A stretch of DNA of 64,000 bases from Scytalidium lignicola (GCA_002812745.2 NCSJ02000004.1:290366-354365); one strand, 5' to 3'; counted from the first letter of the stretch, positions 10,952-22,947 are shown. Numbers and translations are program-made. The notes: generated by a model not told the origin, from the sequence alone.

Positions 10952-13791
10952 ATGTCAGATGTGGATAGTGACGAGGAGCTCAACAGAGCTATTGCTCTAT
11001 CATTACAAGACTCGCCACCAATAACACATCAAACTCGAGAGGGGAATAATGCTGTTATTGACCTCATTAGTAGTTCTGAGGATGATGATGATGATCTAGA
11101 TGCACCGATGACAGCAAGGGTTGTAAAAAGAGATAATCAAAAGCCGGCTCTGAAAACAGCTGCTAGCCTAGGCCAGCCCCCACCTGGTATCCCAGATCGA
11201 CGCCTCTTAGGTGCTACCATTAAGAAACAACCTTCCAGTCAAGATATTGAGAGTGTACAAAATTCAACTTCTACATCCAGTCATTCTTCTACTAGCGGTG
11301 ATAAGCCAGTTCAATCCCTATTACAGTCTTTAGACCGCAAGAAGATGGAGAAAGAACGGCTGGCGCGATTGGAGGCTTTCAGTGATACAGGACAACCAAT
11401 TCTATCAACCACTCAAACCAGAAAGAGGAAAGCTTCTACTTCTTTCCCACAAATTGATGAGACTCAACTGGTGACGAAACAAAGGACTTCAAGTGGTCCA
11501 CCAGCTACAAAAATGATCATATCTAGTGGAAACGCCACAAGGACTACGGTATGGGACAAACGAAGATGGCGGTTACATTATTGCTGATCAATGTATGGCA
11601 GAATCAAGCAACTTCCGGGATCCAATTCCCGCATGGTGTTGTAAAGAAGACGTGGGCCTTCGGGTACCCACGGCAAGGTGATGATATAAAAATTGAAGAA
11701 GTTTTACAGAAGAGTGATTTAGAACTTGCAGTATTGAGCTCCTTTCAGCTGGATGCGGACTGGGTCATGTCTAAGATTGATATCTTGAAGACTAAGTTGA
11801 TATGGGTACTTCAAGCTAAAGATGAATCTGAGGTATGTGGTACATTTTCCTGTGCATTCAGAAAAATTTGTCAAGATGAAATGCGGTAAACGAGATTCCA
11901 CCCCTTTAATGCGAACTGATGGGGTTGCTTTTTGACTTGGATGAAACAGTTGTTTCTAGTGCCATTACTTCCCTCTTGAATGACCCGTTCGGTGATGAAT
12001 ACTATCAGTGAATTTTCTTCCGTCTTATCTCGTAACCTATCACATTTTTACTCTTGTTCTAACAATCAAAAGAGAGAAAACTGGAAATCGGAGGCTCCCA
12101 AAACATTTCGCTTCTGCTTTCCAACCATGGAGGGCAATATTAACTGCATGCATTCCAAGCTTCAGCTTTTGTCACATCCTTCTTATTTACGGATTGTTAT
12201 CCCTAGTGCAAATCTTGTACCATATGATTGGGGAGAAATGGGAGGAATAATGGAGAATGTAGGTTTTGTTTTGCGGCGGTGGTGTATTACATCGCTAAAT
12301 CCAAATATTAGGTTGTGTTTTTAATAGACCTTCCAAGACTGCCGCAAGGCAAGACGACACCCACTGACCAGCTTACCGCATTTGGAAAAGAATTGCTCTA
12401 TTTTCTCACGGCAATGGGTATAGATCAAACCACCGTCGATAGCATCAGGAACTTTGACTTTACTAATACTTCGAAACTTGCTTTTGTCCATTCAATGTAA
12501 GTACTGCTTCTTTGATCACTGTATGGTTAGTTTTAATTAATTGAGATTAGAGGAGGATCCCATACAGGAATGAGTTTAAAACGAACAGGGTATCCTGGTC
12601 TAGGTACTGCGATAAAAATGCTTGGTTTGTGCAGAGACGGACCGTTACTAGTTGATTATATTGTATGTCTCTCATATCAATTAGCTGTGAAAACCATAGA
12701 AGACTACCCAGGAATACTGATAAATTTTAGGCCGCCTCAATAGGTAATCTTAAGAGTAGCTTTCTTCAATCCATTTATCTTGCTGCGAAAGGTACGTAGC
12801 ATATCATCTTTTGCATAAAATTCCTGTGCACATGAGCTTTGGTAGTCATGTAGGAACCGTCTAAACTTGAGCATACTTTGTACAAATCTCCAGTTAGCTT
12901 ATTCAATATAGGTGATGACGGTCTAACTGAGTATAAATGGCGGACTCTTGGAACATCTGGGAAAAAAGGCAATTCACCCGAATATGTTGCCCNAAAAAAA
13001 AGTTTTAGAAGAGATAGAAAATTGGTTCCGAATATACTTTCCTACCAGAGAGACTGTCACACAAAGTAAAGGTGGTAGTAATGTAAGTATTGACATGTGG
13101 TTATAATATCACAATACCGCTAATATTCTACTAACGTATATGCTTTGATCAGGCTGGCGGAACCATATGTTTTCAATCCAGGTGGTATGATGCTGCTACA
13201 TTTCCACGATCCCTCATGATTGATTGCAAGAGCAAGCGACCTGGCTTGTTGATGCACAATAAAATGATGTTCGTACGGCCACACGATCTGCCATCAACTT
13301 CTAGCAAAGCGAATCAACAGCATAGCACTGGCTGGGCGTACGTTGGCAGTGCAAATTTATCAGAAGGTGCTTGGTGAGTTGTATTTTATTTTCATAAGTC
13401 GATTACTACCCCCATGGATTGTCAAACGAGGCTTTCCTTCTAGTTCCATCTGCTTTAGTCTAAAAGACTGTATTCAGGAATTTAGTCGTATAAGTTGCCT
13501 CTAACGAAATCTTGTCACTTGACGAAACCTATATTAAGTCTATTTCTGATTTGTTCACTACGCAGGGGTCGTGTGGTAAAGGACAGGATTACAAAGGAGC
13601 ATAAGTTGAACTGTAGAAACTGGGAATGTGGAGTGGTCATCCCGATGCCTTCCGCTTCAACTTCCGAACAGAAACCATCAGGTTATGCCAACAATGGTTT
13701 GGAGATATTTAATGACCGAGTACCAGTGCCAATGGTTATTCCAGGAGAGCCATATGGGTTGAGGAGACCTTGGTTCTATAACGGAGAATGA
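10952..13791 (+). CDS. TDP1: Tyrosyl-DNA phosphodiesterase 1
   Basis: Nuclear repair enzyme that hydrolyses 3′-phosphotyrosyl links left by trapped topoisomerase I. Nine exons: 10952–11548, 11602–11832, 12073–12258, 12312–12496, 12551–12662, 12731–12791, 12912–13082, 13153–13373, 13566–13791. The sum is 1990 nt; dropping the single N at 12993 gives 1989 nt (662 aa) and restores VLEEIENWFRIYFPTRETV, so the break is an assembly artefact. Two catalytic HxK motifs are present: MHSKLQLL (H303, K305) and MHNKMMF (about H549, K551), the second followed by GSANLSEGAWG. The N-terminus adds an apparent ubiquitin-interacting motif (DEELNRAIALSLQDS) and a SUMO-interacting motif (VIDLISSSEDDDDD). Introns of 240, 120 and 192 nt are longer than the local norm. 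Confidence 0.95.
12993..13001. other. Spurious N next to an A run inside TDP1
   Basis: An N precedes eight A residues in TDP1 exon 7. Keeping it sends the protein out of frame to a stop at the GT donor end of the exon; removing it continues the conserved TDP1 sequence through three more exons. I read it as an assembly padding base. Confidence 0.8.
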
Positions 13792-14871
13792 ATGGGACAT
13801 TATCTATTTTTGAGATGAAGACGGCGGTTTATCTACGAAGAGTTTGACCTACACAGTTGATCATTCACCGTTCCCCAAAATGCGCACTATTTCTGTGTAA
13901 GCCGGGTCACAGGATAGCTGGCCTTGGCGTGCAAAACAACTCATACATCTGAATAATGATTGTTGAAATCCTGTGTATACAAGGGTGACAAATCACTAGA
14001 GCAGGGGGAAGATACACAATATCAGAGTTATGGATCTAGCTAAATAATCAATAAATGTCATAATATAGTAAAGGACTATGCATTTCAAAGTCTCTGAAGA
14101 TCATGATATGAAAAAGTTTTCGAGTCTTACATTAGTAGTGTGATGCGATCAATTAACGCAGAGCTAGATCTCAACCAGCTTTCATTCAGACGTAGATTAG
14201 ACCCAGTTTCGTTAAATCTTAGAAATTGAGGATTTTTTAACTACCTGAAAGTTTTATGAACAATCTGTATTCTCTAAATGCACTTGAATGTCGTTGACAC
14301 ATATAATCCCCACAATCCATACACTTAGCAGCTAGAGTAATCCTCTGCAGCTATACCTCACCAAAAATTTCTTAAGTAGATGGTGACTACGTTGTTAACT
14401 TGATAGCTAACCACGAAAGTTGTAGAAAGTTTATGTAAGCCAACTTTTGCGCTTGCTGTTGACGTCGCTTAGACCTACAACTTCTACTTTGTACGATGCA
14501 AGCGTACTGCATGAATTGTACTAGATCCCTTCCTTCCTTCCTTCCTTCCTTTCTGCTGCAGTTGTATTATTCTTTGTATTTAATATCCTAGGGCAATTGA
14601 TCGAGGACATCATGCAATGGCGATAATGCGCAATAAGTTTTTTATGACCGGAGTCTGCGGGCAATGGAAAAACGCAACATGGAAATGTTACCCTTTCCAG
14701 CTAGTTAAGACCATCTCCTTTTCTCGTGACATTACAAGACCAACGAAAGCACTATGGCCACTGCAAACGAGGCAAAACCGGATGTTCCCAATGTATGTTT
14801 ACTCTTTCATTGTAACGACTAGGCTAATGGATCTCGAAGCCGGCACCTAAGTTCAACAGCATTTCAGAGAA
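13792..14871. other. Intergenic, downstream of TDP1
   Basis: About 1 kb of AT-rich sequence without a convincing gene. It includes a TTCC microsatellite at about 14527–14556. The only coding-like signal is at its right end, just before the small candidate gene at 14872. Confidence 0.45.
14527..14556. repeat. (TTCC)n microsatellite
   Basis: About six uninterrupted TTCC units in the TDP1–CRD1 interval. Confidence 0.9.
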
Positions 14872-15030
14872 TGGCTGAGGCTAAGTCTAAGGAGTCGGGG
14901 GAGGTTCCAAGGTAAGTATCACAAAAATTTTCCCGCAGTGTCTTTGGTCAATGTCACTTTCATCTTCTATATCTCCCGAAGACTCGAATATGCCTTAGCC
15001 AAGTGGCATAAAAAGGGGCATGACCGCTAG
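14872..15030 (+). CDS. Candidate small protein, unknown
   Basis: I do not recognise this. An ATG at about 14872 opens MAEAKSKESGEVPR, followed by a good GTAAGT donor and an acceptor CGAAG at about 14981, which continues in frame as LEYALAKWHKKGHDR before TAG (15028–15030). A further upstream exon, MATANEAKPDVPN with a GTATGT donor near 14794, may belong to it, but the phases I tried do not join cleanly. The product is lysine-rich and about 30 residues long without the upstream exon. It ends just upstream of CRD1, so it could be an independent small gene, 5′ leader exons of CRD1, or chance. Confidence 0.25.
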   Translation, partial: WLRLSLRSRGRFQGKYHKNFPAVSLVNVTFIFYISRRLEYALAKWHKKGHDR

Positions 15031-15095
15031 GTCACGTGGTCTTACATCCATTCAAAGCAATATGTCGGGTTTACCAAGCACCTAAAGCTGATAAT

Positions 15096-15922
15096 ATGCT
15101 GTTACTTAGGAGCAAACCACTCAGTCAAAAGAGGCCAATACTGAAAGCCCTGACAAAACTAACCCCTCGCGAAAATATTTACACTATCCCGAATATGCTT
15201 ACATTTTCTCGGCTGGTCGCTGCTCCAATTATTGGTTATCTAGTTCTCCATGATTATCATACTTGGGCTCTGGGACTCTTTGCCTATGCTGGGATTACAG
15301 ATCTTGTAGATGGTTATATAGCAAGAAGGTGGAATCTACAAACCGTAGTTGGGACAGTTATTGACCCAATGGCCGATAAGACCCTTATGACCATCCTAAC
15401 TGTTTGCTTTGCTATCAAAGGGGCTCTTCCAGGTATGTAATGTTATTGGGACTTAATTGTAGATGGAAGCAATGCTGATAAGACTGAAAATTCAGTATGG
15501 CTGGCTGGTATTATCCTTGGAAGGGATATTGGACTCGGCATAGCAGCTATATACTATCGATGGATTTCTCTCCCACCCCCAAAAACGTTTTCACGCTACT
15601 GGGATTTCTCATTGCCATCTGCCGAAGTGCACCCGACCACCATCAGCAAGTATAATACTGCTTTACAACTGGCATTGATCGGCGCTACAACTGCTATGCC
15701 TCTAGTCACTATTGATGTTCATGGAGCTATGTCAGCTTTGCAGTAAGTGCCGATCATAAGTAGAAATTATTCAGACGGCATGTTGCTAACTATCATTTCA
15801 GGTATATAGTAGCGACTACTACTCTTTGGAGCGGCGCAAGTTACATTTATACAAAAGATGCAGTAAAGATATTACATCAAGAGAAGCTGGAGAGTAATAA
15901 AGACGGTCATCCAAAGCAGTAG
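15096..15922 (+). CDS. CRD1: Cardiolipin synthase (CDP-alcohol phosphatidyltransferase)
   Basis: Inner mitochondrial membrane enzyme that condenses CDP-diacylglycerol with phosphatidylglycerol to make cardiolipin. Exons 15096–15432, 15496–15742, 15802–15922 sum to 705 nt (234 aa). The CDP-alcohol phosphatidyltransferase motif D-x2-DG-x2-AR-x8-G-x3-D-x3-D is complete in DLVDGYIARRW through VIDPMADK. NIYTIPNMLTFSRLVAAPII opens the first membrane helix, and several hydrophobic stretches follow. The N-terminus is short compared with yeast Crd1 (about 283 aa). The frame is open back to 15024, so an upstream exon carrying more of the presequence is possible; the ATG at 15096 is the first in-frame one. 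It is convergent with MTO1. Confidence 0.9.
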
Positions 15923-16533
15923 GTCACACAGTAGCCGGTGCAGGCGATGATGAAATATATGCCAAGACTACGGAGATGAGGATATCCATAATTAGGAGGG
16001 AAACATCTGTCAGCATGGATTATTATCCTTCGAGGATAATATGCTCGCAAGTAAGCACGTGTAAAAATAACAGCCTGTCCCTTGACCAGCACGCGAGGGT
16101 GTGAGAGCCGAATTTAAGGCTCATCACCATCTAACTGTACTATAGTAAATAATTCAAGTTCCTAGTTCCGGGATCTAGGAGCTATTTAGTGCTTATACTG
16201 ACCTTTGTCTGTATCCTATTCCATATAAACTCGTTTTTGGTTAACCTACTTGTAAAATAAGTAAATGCTGTCTTGCATCTGCGAGAGGCTAGTCTTCTTT
16301 TTCGCTCACCCGGATAATTCGTATAGAGTAATAACGTTTCACAACGAGTAAGAAAGGTCAATACTAAGAGTGAGTGAATTAGGAGAATTGATTTCCAACA
16401 AATCTCAAATTAGTCATACAGAGGGTTCGGTTGCATATTAGGAAGTTACCTAAATTATAAAATACATGCCAGTCCAAAAATGATTAAGTAACCGTTCCTT
16501 ACCATGACCAAGTCGCCTCATCCCTTTGGTTCA
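15923..16533. other. Convergent CRD1–MTO1 spacer
   Basis: About 600 bp between two stop codons, without a gene. It contains a short strong hairpin at 16021–16041 and a CACGTG at 16056–16061 that is not near a start codon. Confidence 0.5.
16021..16041. terminator. Short hairpin between convergent genes
   Basis: A 9-bp perfect inverted repeat (TATTATCCT, loop TCG, AGGATAATA) lies about 100 bp past the CRD1 stop. Fungal polymerase II does not need hairpin terminators, so a role in 3′ processing is only a guess. Confidence 0.25.
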
Positions 16534-18688
16534 TTATATTCGTACATGTTCTGCTTTCCTCAAAGACATCTCCTCGAATTGGATAGCCTTGGCTGCAGCA
16601 CGGCTCTTATGTTGTACATGTGCCAACAGCCTCAAACATCCCGAAGGAGTCATCCCTTCTATACGTCGTGCTTGTCCTACTGATTCTGGCCTTGTTTGGC
16701 GAAGGAGATCTTTCTCATGCATTGATAATCCATGCACTTGATCATAATCCAGGTCCACCGGAAGCTTCAGGTGCTCATCCTTCTCAAACACCTTCATAGC
16801 AGCTCTCTGTTGTTTTACATATGGTGCGTATACAGCCTCGATTTCAATTCGCTTTCGAATGCGCTCTGGATAGCTCATAATTTCGGGGACTTGGCTTGCC
16901 ATATTTTCTATGGTCACGCCTGAGAGACGCAAAACGTCAAAAGCGGTCCTTCTAGTCGAGTCGTTGCCAACTCTAAAGCCGGCCGCAATCCAACCTGGAG
17001 AACTAGACTGCGTCCGTAGCAGAGCTGACCGGAGTTGGTCCATCTGGGCTACTTCGTCGGAAAAGCTGGCCCATCGCTTGTCCCCAACGGCACCGACTTC
17101 TCTGCCCTTCGTTGTGAGACGTAAATCCGCGTTGTCAGCACGTGAACTCATTCGATATTCACTTCGGGAAGTAAACATGCGATATGGCTCTGATACTCCT
17201 TTGGTTATGAGATCATCAACCATAATGCCGATGTAACCATCGCCTCTAGATAGAACTAGAGGAGCCTTGGATTGGGATGCTAACGCGGCATTAATCCCAG
17301 CGATAATACCTTGCGCAGCAGCCTCTTCATATCCAGTAGTTCCATTGATTTGGCCTGCCAAGAACAGCCCCCGAATAGCTTTTGTCTCAAGAGTGGATTT
17401 CAAACTTCTTGGGTCGACGTAGTCGTACTCCACACCATAACCAGGCTGCAGCATAGTCACATTTTCGAGACCCTTAATAGTCTTTAGTAACTGCTCCTGG
17501 GCTTCCGCAGGAACAGTCATTGAAATCCCATTGGGATAGATTATTTGGCTATCAAACCCCTCGGGTTCAAGCCAGACAATGTGCCTATCCTTATCAGAGA
17601 ATCGTATGACTTTTGATTCCAACGATGGACAATAACGTGGACCCTTGACTGTCTCTCGAATATGAATTGACTTGTCAAGATTAGCTTTAGCGATATCATG
17701 TGTCGCCCGATTTGTGTATGTAGCATAGCAAAGCAATTGATCTTGCACCGCCACCTTCTCATTGAGGAAACTGAATGGCATCGGAGGATTATCTCCTGAC
17801 TGGGCATCGAGGATGTCAAAATTGATGGTCTTCTTATCCAGACGTGGCGGTGTACCAGTCTTTAGCCTGCCAAGTTTAAAACCTGCATCCTTTAGGGACT
17901 TACTCAATCCAAAAGTTGCAGCTTCATCCATGCGGCCAGCGGGATAAGCCTGCAGACCGATATGAATCTCACCACCTAGAAAGGTGCCTGTTGTAATCAC
18001 AACGTGGTTAGTTGGTATGATCTCACCCGACTCCAAACGCACGCCAGTGATCTTGCTTCCTGGTGTGTGTTCATCGTGGGAAACGATAATGTCAGCAACG
18101 CTTCCCGCCAGTATAGAGAGATTAGGATACGCTTCGAGTTCTTCGCGCATATATTTCTTGTATAGGCTGCGATCAATTTGTGCACGCGGGCCCTATCTAG
18201 ACATTAGTTTGAAGTCATCAAACTTGGCTAAATCTTCAACATACCCAGACTGCAGGGCCTTTTTTGCGGTTTAAAACTTTGAACTGCACACCGGCCTTGT
18301 CTATGATGCGCCCAGCAACTCCATCTAACGCATCGATCTCACGCAACATTGTTCCCTTTCCAATTCCCCCAAAACTTGGGTTACAAGAACAGACTCCAAT
18401 ATTGTCAAGCTTCGGGGTTATAAGGGCAGTTCTAGCCCCAGTCCTAGCAGCGCCTGCGCATGCCTCCGAGNCTGCGTGCCCACCGCCAATGACAATGACA
18501 TCGTATGGCCTATTCAGTAGTTAGATGAAAACCCTTGAGATGAAGTTCTGGGGAGGGTGAATTTTGAATTACGTTGAACCGGAAGTTAGATTGGCAAAAC
18601 TTCTCCTATGCTGTTTGAAGTGTTGGGCATAATGTTGGGCCTTTAAATGCCGTAATACACACGGCCGGGCGACAGCAGATCGTTCCAT
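16534..18688 (-). CDS. MTO1: Mitochondrial tRNA uridine 5-carboxymethylaminomethyl modification enzyme (GidA/MnmG family)
   Basis: FAD enzyme that, with MSS1, installs the carboxymethylaminomethyl group on the wobble uridine of mitochondrial tRNAs. Exons on the minus strand: 18688–18573, 18509–18245, 18192–16534; total 2040 nt, 679 aa. The FAD-binding motif GGGHAG lies at about residues 47–52 in [13 protein letters not shown]. The MnmG signatures follow: [48 protein letters not shown] and [20 protein letters not shown]; the C-terminal domain ends in the helical [20 protein letters not shown] region. The first 38 residues are basic and Arg/His-rich, consistent with import. The N at 18471 lies in a glycine codon and does not disturb the frame, so here it stands for a real base. 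Confidence 0.96.
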
Positions 18689-19122
18689 TGCTTGCTAGGA
18701 GTATAGAGAAACATTCAAAAATATTTATCAAATCTAGTTAGACGTGGCGCAGCATATCTAAGTGGGATACACTGTGGCTAAGCAGCCTAAGCTTTCCCGT
18801 ACGTAAGTACTTACGTACAAGTTCAGGCCCGAAAATCAGTTTATAGATATGTCTCCGAGAACCTCTGAATGCATACTTTGGTTTACTATGTGGTATTGCC
18901 GTATGTCGCACTGCCCTTATTTAACCAATATTATGTGATATGATGTGAATTAAAGACTAATAACATATTTACATTCGTGGGTGCCATTTCAAGCTTCTAC
19001 ATAAATATATTATCAAACCTTAGTTATGAGACAACCAAAAAAAACAAACCACCTGCTACCTTGGGTGGGATTTATGCCAACCTTCCTAATCCACCTAAAC
19101 CAAATCTTTCGTCTCCACTAAT
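18689..19122. promoter_or_regulatory. MTO1 upstream region
   Basis: Non-coding and AT-rich. A perfect 20-bp palindrome (GTACGTAAGTACTTACGTAC) sits at 18799–18818, 111 bp upstream of the MTO1 start. Confidence 0.45.
18799..18818. promoter_or_regulatory. 20-bp perfect palindrome upstream of MTO1
   Basis: GTACGTAAGTACTTACGTAC is its own reverse complement. It may be a dimeric factor site or a cruciform-prone element; which is unknown. A related half (TACGTAAGTAC) occurs near 34843. Confidence 0.5.
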
Positions 19123-19398
19123 TTATAATAAGAAAAGTGTCTGCAGAAGTGCTGTGAGTCCGTATAACTGAATAGAAGAAGTAGAGGAAAAATGGCGCAA
19201 CACCCATTCGCTCGCTGATGATAACAGCTCTAACTGTAACGAATTCATATGCATATTCTCAATAATGCCCCTTGAATGAAAGTTTGACTGAGATATCCTC
19301 GAGGAACCCATGTCTATTAAACAGAATGCAGCCAATGCCAGAAGCAGAAACATTATGGTCGTAACCAAATACTTGTGACCAACCAGAACGCCCATCAT
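19123..19398 (-). CDS. Possible small membrane protein, unknown
   Basis: An open frame on the minus strand downstream of the EDC1-like gene. From the first in-frame ATG codons it encodes MMMGVLVGHKYLVTTIMFLLLALAAFCLIDM, with one clear hydrophobic segment, followed by a polar tail and a second weakly hydrophobic C-terminus. A possible splice acceptor (TTTTCACAG) sits just before. No family recognised; it may be 3′ UTR of the neighbouring gene. Confidence 0.2.
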   Translation of the reverse strand: MMGVLVGHKYLVTTIMFLLLALAAFCLIDMGSSRISQSNFHSRGIIENMHMNSLQLELLSSASEWVLRHFSSTSSIQLYGLTALLQTLFLL

Positions 19399-19471
19399 CA
19401 TTATCACCTGTGAAAACACTTAGTGATTAGCCCCATTTTGCTGCCTAATCAGTTTATTATTCATGTCTTCT

Positions 19472-20969
19472 CTATTGATAGGTAGGAGCTCTGCTACCAG
19501 TATAATTCGGTATCGTTACCGTTGGATCTGTTACAGTGCCAATAGCGGAGTTGTCAAGACCCCTATTTCCCGTCGGGTCCAGTTTCAATAACCTGCGTAG
19601 GCTTTCCTCCATCCCTTGAAGATCTGCATTGGTAGATCTAGCTGTTGTTCTATTCGATGGAATCTGAACTGGAGAAGACGAATGGGAATAAAATCCCGTG
19701 GTAGGATTATTTGGATTTGAAATATGATTTGAATACATTCGGGAAGGTGTCGGGGAATTTAGGTAGGTGTTATCGTGATCATTCTGAGTTCGAGTCGGTG
19801 TTATGTTCAACTCTTTTCGTAGTCCTGACATTCGACTAGACGTAACTGGAAGGTTTAAATTTCTATTTTCTTGTGTGCCAGTGAAATTGGTATTTTGCAA
19901 CAGCTGAGACATTGCAGCTCTAGTGTTTTCGGCTTGAGGAGGGTAAGTGCGATGGTGAGGAGATGATGCAGGTGTAAGCGACGATGAATTATAGCTCGAA
20001 TGATGTGTGGTTGAAGATGGTAGTGATAAGCCTGAGAATAAGTATGCTTTGAGGGCTTCGGCGTTATCGACTGTTCGTTGAGTGTCTTGAGAAGGGGGTG
20101 GAAAGCGCTGACGTGGGGTGTTCGCCGATCGAGCAGCATTAATCCTCTCAGCATACGGTGTGGAGAATGCCGGACCAAAAGGGGTATCATTGTTGCCTGA
20201 ACTATCTAACTCCAGAGCAAACATACCACTTGCAGAGTTTCTGGAGTAATGTCCCTTGTGAGCTCGAGATGGACTTAAAGATGATGGAGAAGTATGACCA
20301 TCAGAAACAGGACCGGATGGAGGAGCAAACGGACTTCCAGATACAGTAATATCATGAATGGAGCTGGCACTACGTACTCGTGCTTTCTCCTCCCTGTCCG
20401 CTCTGAAGAAGAAGTCGAGCGGAGACTCTTNCCCCCCCCAATCGATTGCCGATCAGTGGCCTAGAAGGGGGACTTGAAGGGTTGCTGCTATTAGGGGAAG
20501 AACTATCCTCTGCAGGCTTTGATCCTATTCCCAAGGGGGAATCAGGTACGGACTTCGAATAGAAACTTGGAATTGGAAGGGCTGAAGGTGCTGGTGAGGC
20601 GTGAAAGGTCGCCCCTGCAAAAGCTGCTGTTGGCGTGTTTATTGTTTTCCCTTGAATGATTTTGGTCCCAGATTGTGTCCCATTTGCTGGAGGAGTATTC
20701 TGATCAATTTTTGTTATTGCTGGGGATGTCATGGTATTCCTTTGCTGATTTCTATTTCTTGATCTTTGTTTTGAGCCACCTTCGTCTGCGCTTAACACTG
20801 CCCTATTCTGAGAGGTTTGCGGAAACTGATGGGTTCGTCGAGGAGTTCTCGGTGGTGTGGTGGGTTGGGATAGCTTATTCATATCTAACTGAGTGTTCTG
20901 GTAGCTGCCCCGTAAGTTGCGGCGTTGGGGGTGGCGATTATTTTGAGGAGATGCTATCGAAGACGACAT
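19472..20969 (-). CDS. PNRC/EDC1-type mRNA decapping activator
   Basis: About 500 aa, low complexity, Ser/Pro/Asn-rich. The diagnostic segment is FAGATFHASPAP followed by SALPIPSFYSKS, the PNRC motif by which Edc1/PNRC-family proteins bind Dcp1 and stimulate mRNA decapping in the cytoplasm. From MSSSIASPQNNRHPQRRNLRG the frame runs to position 20431, where an N abuts eight C. Removing the N continues in frame as EESPLDFFFRADREEKARVR and on to the stop after GSRAPTYQ. The product is therefore one protein, not two ORFs. C-terminal LQGMEESLRRLLKLDP is a short predicted helix. Filamentous fungal orthologues are often called proteophosphoglycan-like. It is divergent from RBX1 across 680 bp. I leave the symbol blank because the family is clear but orthology to yeast EDC1 or EDC2 is not. 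Confidence 0.8.
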
Positions 20970-21649
20970 GACTTCAGTTAAAATTAGAGATCTCTTTTTC
21001 CGGCTAATAAATAAGGTATCCTGGAGATGATTTTTATGAGAGATATGAATTAATATTGCGGGAGAGGCTAGAGTACTGGGTCGTGGAAGCGCGCGTTGTT
21101 GGTTCTTGCAAAAGGCTGAGGCTGAAGCCTAGTGGGATGATATCGAATAACTCAGGATGATCGAATTCCACGGTGTTTTGCGATTGGTTTTTTTATGAAT
21201 GTTTGTATATTTGAAGCTCGTGGAAGATGTTGAGAACATAGCGTCTGGGCGTGGATTCGTGGTTGTGTGATGTGTAGCAGGATGGACAACACAGGTCGGG
21301 CCCCGCGCTTACTGTAAGGTCATCGTTCCCAGTCGATCGTGGAATGGCCAGGCTGAATTCAGATATATGAGTCACGTGTGCTATTCAAAGACAGCCCGAG
21401 CTACCGCCACCACTCGGAGTTCGCTATCACCTATCATATTAACTGACGTCCTTATTGTGTTCTCCAGTTTGCTTTAACTTTATAACACGTTGACGCCAGT
21501 AGTTGGGTTTTGGTATTGTTGATTTGTAATATTAGTTCGCGAATACTTAATTTTATCCTTTCTACACTTCTATTCACCACCTCTCGGGTAGGCTTCGATT
21601 TGCCCCACATTCAAAACAGCACAGCCAAAACCACCATATCTGAAGCATC
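20970..21649. promoter_or_regulatory. Bidirectional promoter, EDC1-like / RBX1
   Basis: About 680 bp between two divergent start codons, no gene. CACGTG at 21373–21378 lies 272 bp upstream of the RBX1 ATG. Confidence 0.5.
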
Positions 21650-22222
<573 letters not shown>

Positions 22223-22521
22223 TTTCATACATGTTAACTAGGATGAGAGCAATTTTATCTTCCTTAGGGGGTTTTGGGACGCGTCATGCGTGCAAAGAAC
22301 GATGGGCCATAAGATTGGAGAAGCGTGAGTGCATCTCTCAGGTTGAGAGCGGCGTAAAAGAGAATCCGGTTGGATGGTGTTTGAATAATTGGGGTTTCTT
22401 TTAGAACCGCATTTTCATGCGTATCAGCACCAAGGTGCCACCATACCTCTAGAGAACAGCATTGTCTTATTCATAATGCTCCTAGACGCCTTCATAATAT
22501 AAACCGAGGCGGCTCTGCCTC

Positions 22522-22947
22522 TCAACCAACTATTTTACCATCTACCGTGATTCCATGTGACTGCGATTCACTTCTTGCCACTGGTAGCCACCTGACGGGG
22601 TGTTTATTGAAGAAGGGCCAAGGAGGGACGATGAGCAATAGCGTCAGGCCTGTTCCTCCTAATCCGATGTATAGCGCAAGTTTAATGTCCTGCAGAAGGA
22701 AACCAACAATGAAAGATATTGCCTGATTCTTATGTTAGTTCGCTAGTCCTACAATCCATCTGGGATACCCTACTCCAACAATGGTAAGCAGACCCGTAGC
22801 CAACAGTTCAGCCAGTTTCTGACCTTCGAAGTCCTGGAGATAATTGAATGTGTCAGAGAATAATAGTAACACAATAGCTTGAGTTTAAGAACCAACAATT
22901 TGACCTTCTGCAATCTCTCGCGCCTGCTCTAACAACTGATCTGCCAT
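22522..22947 (-). CDS. SPC1: Signal peptidase complex subunit 1
   Basis: Small ER membrane subunit of the signal peptidase complex, non-catalytic, thought to shield membrane segments from cleavage. Exons on the minus strand: 22947–22897, 22833–22774, 22722–22522; total 312 nt, 103 aa. MADQLLEQAREIAEGQIDFEGQKLAE is the conserved cytosolic start. Two membrane spans follow (LLATGLLTIVGAISFIVGFL and IGLGGTGLTLLLIVPPWPFF), ending in the family's NKHPVRWLP. The tail SESQSHGITVDGKIVG is unusually polar. It was too broken by introns to show as a single open frame. Confidence 0.93.

Noticed and set aside
10952..13791. TDP1 as a pseudogene because of its frame break
   Set aside because: Removing the single N restores the full conserved frame and all later exons.
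19472..20969. Two separate genes instead of one EDC1-like gene
   Set aside because: The break coincides with an N next to eight C; deleting the N fuses both frames without any other change.
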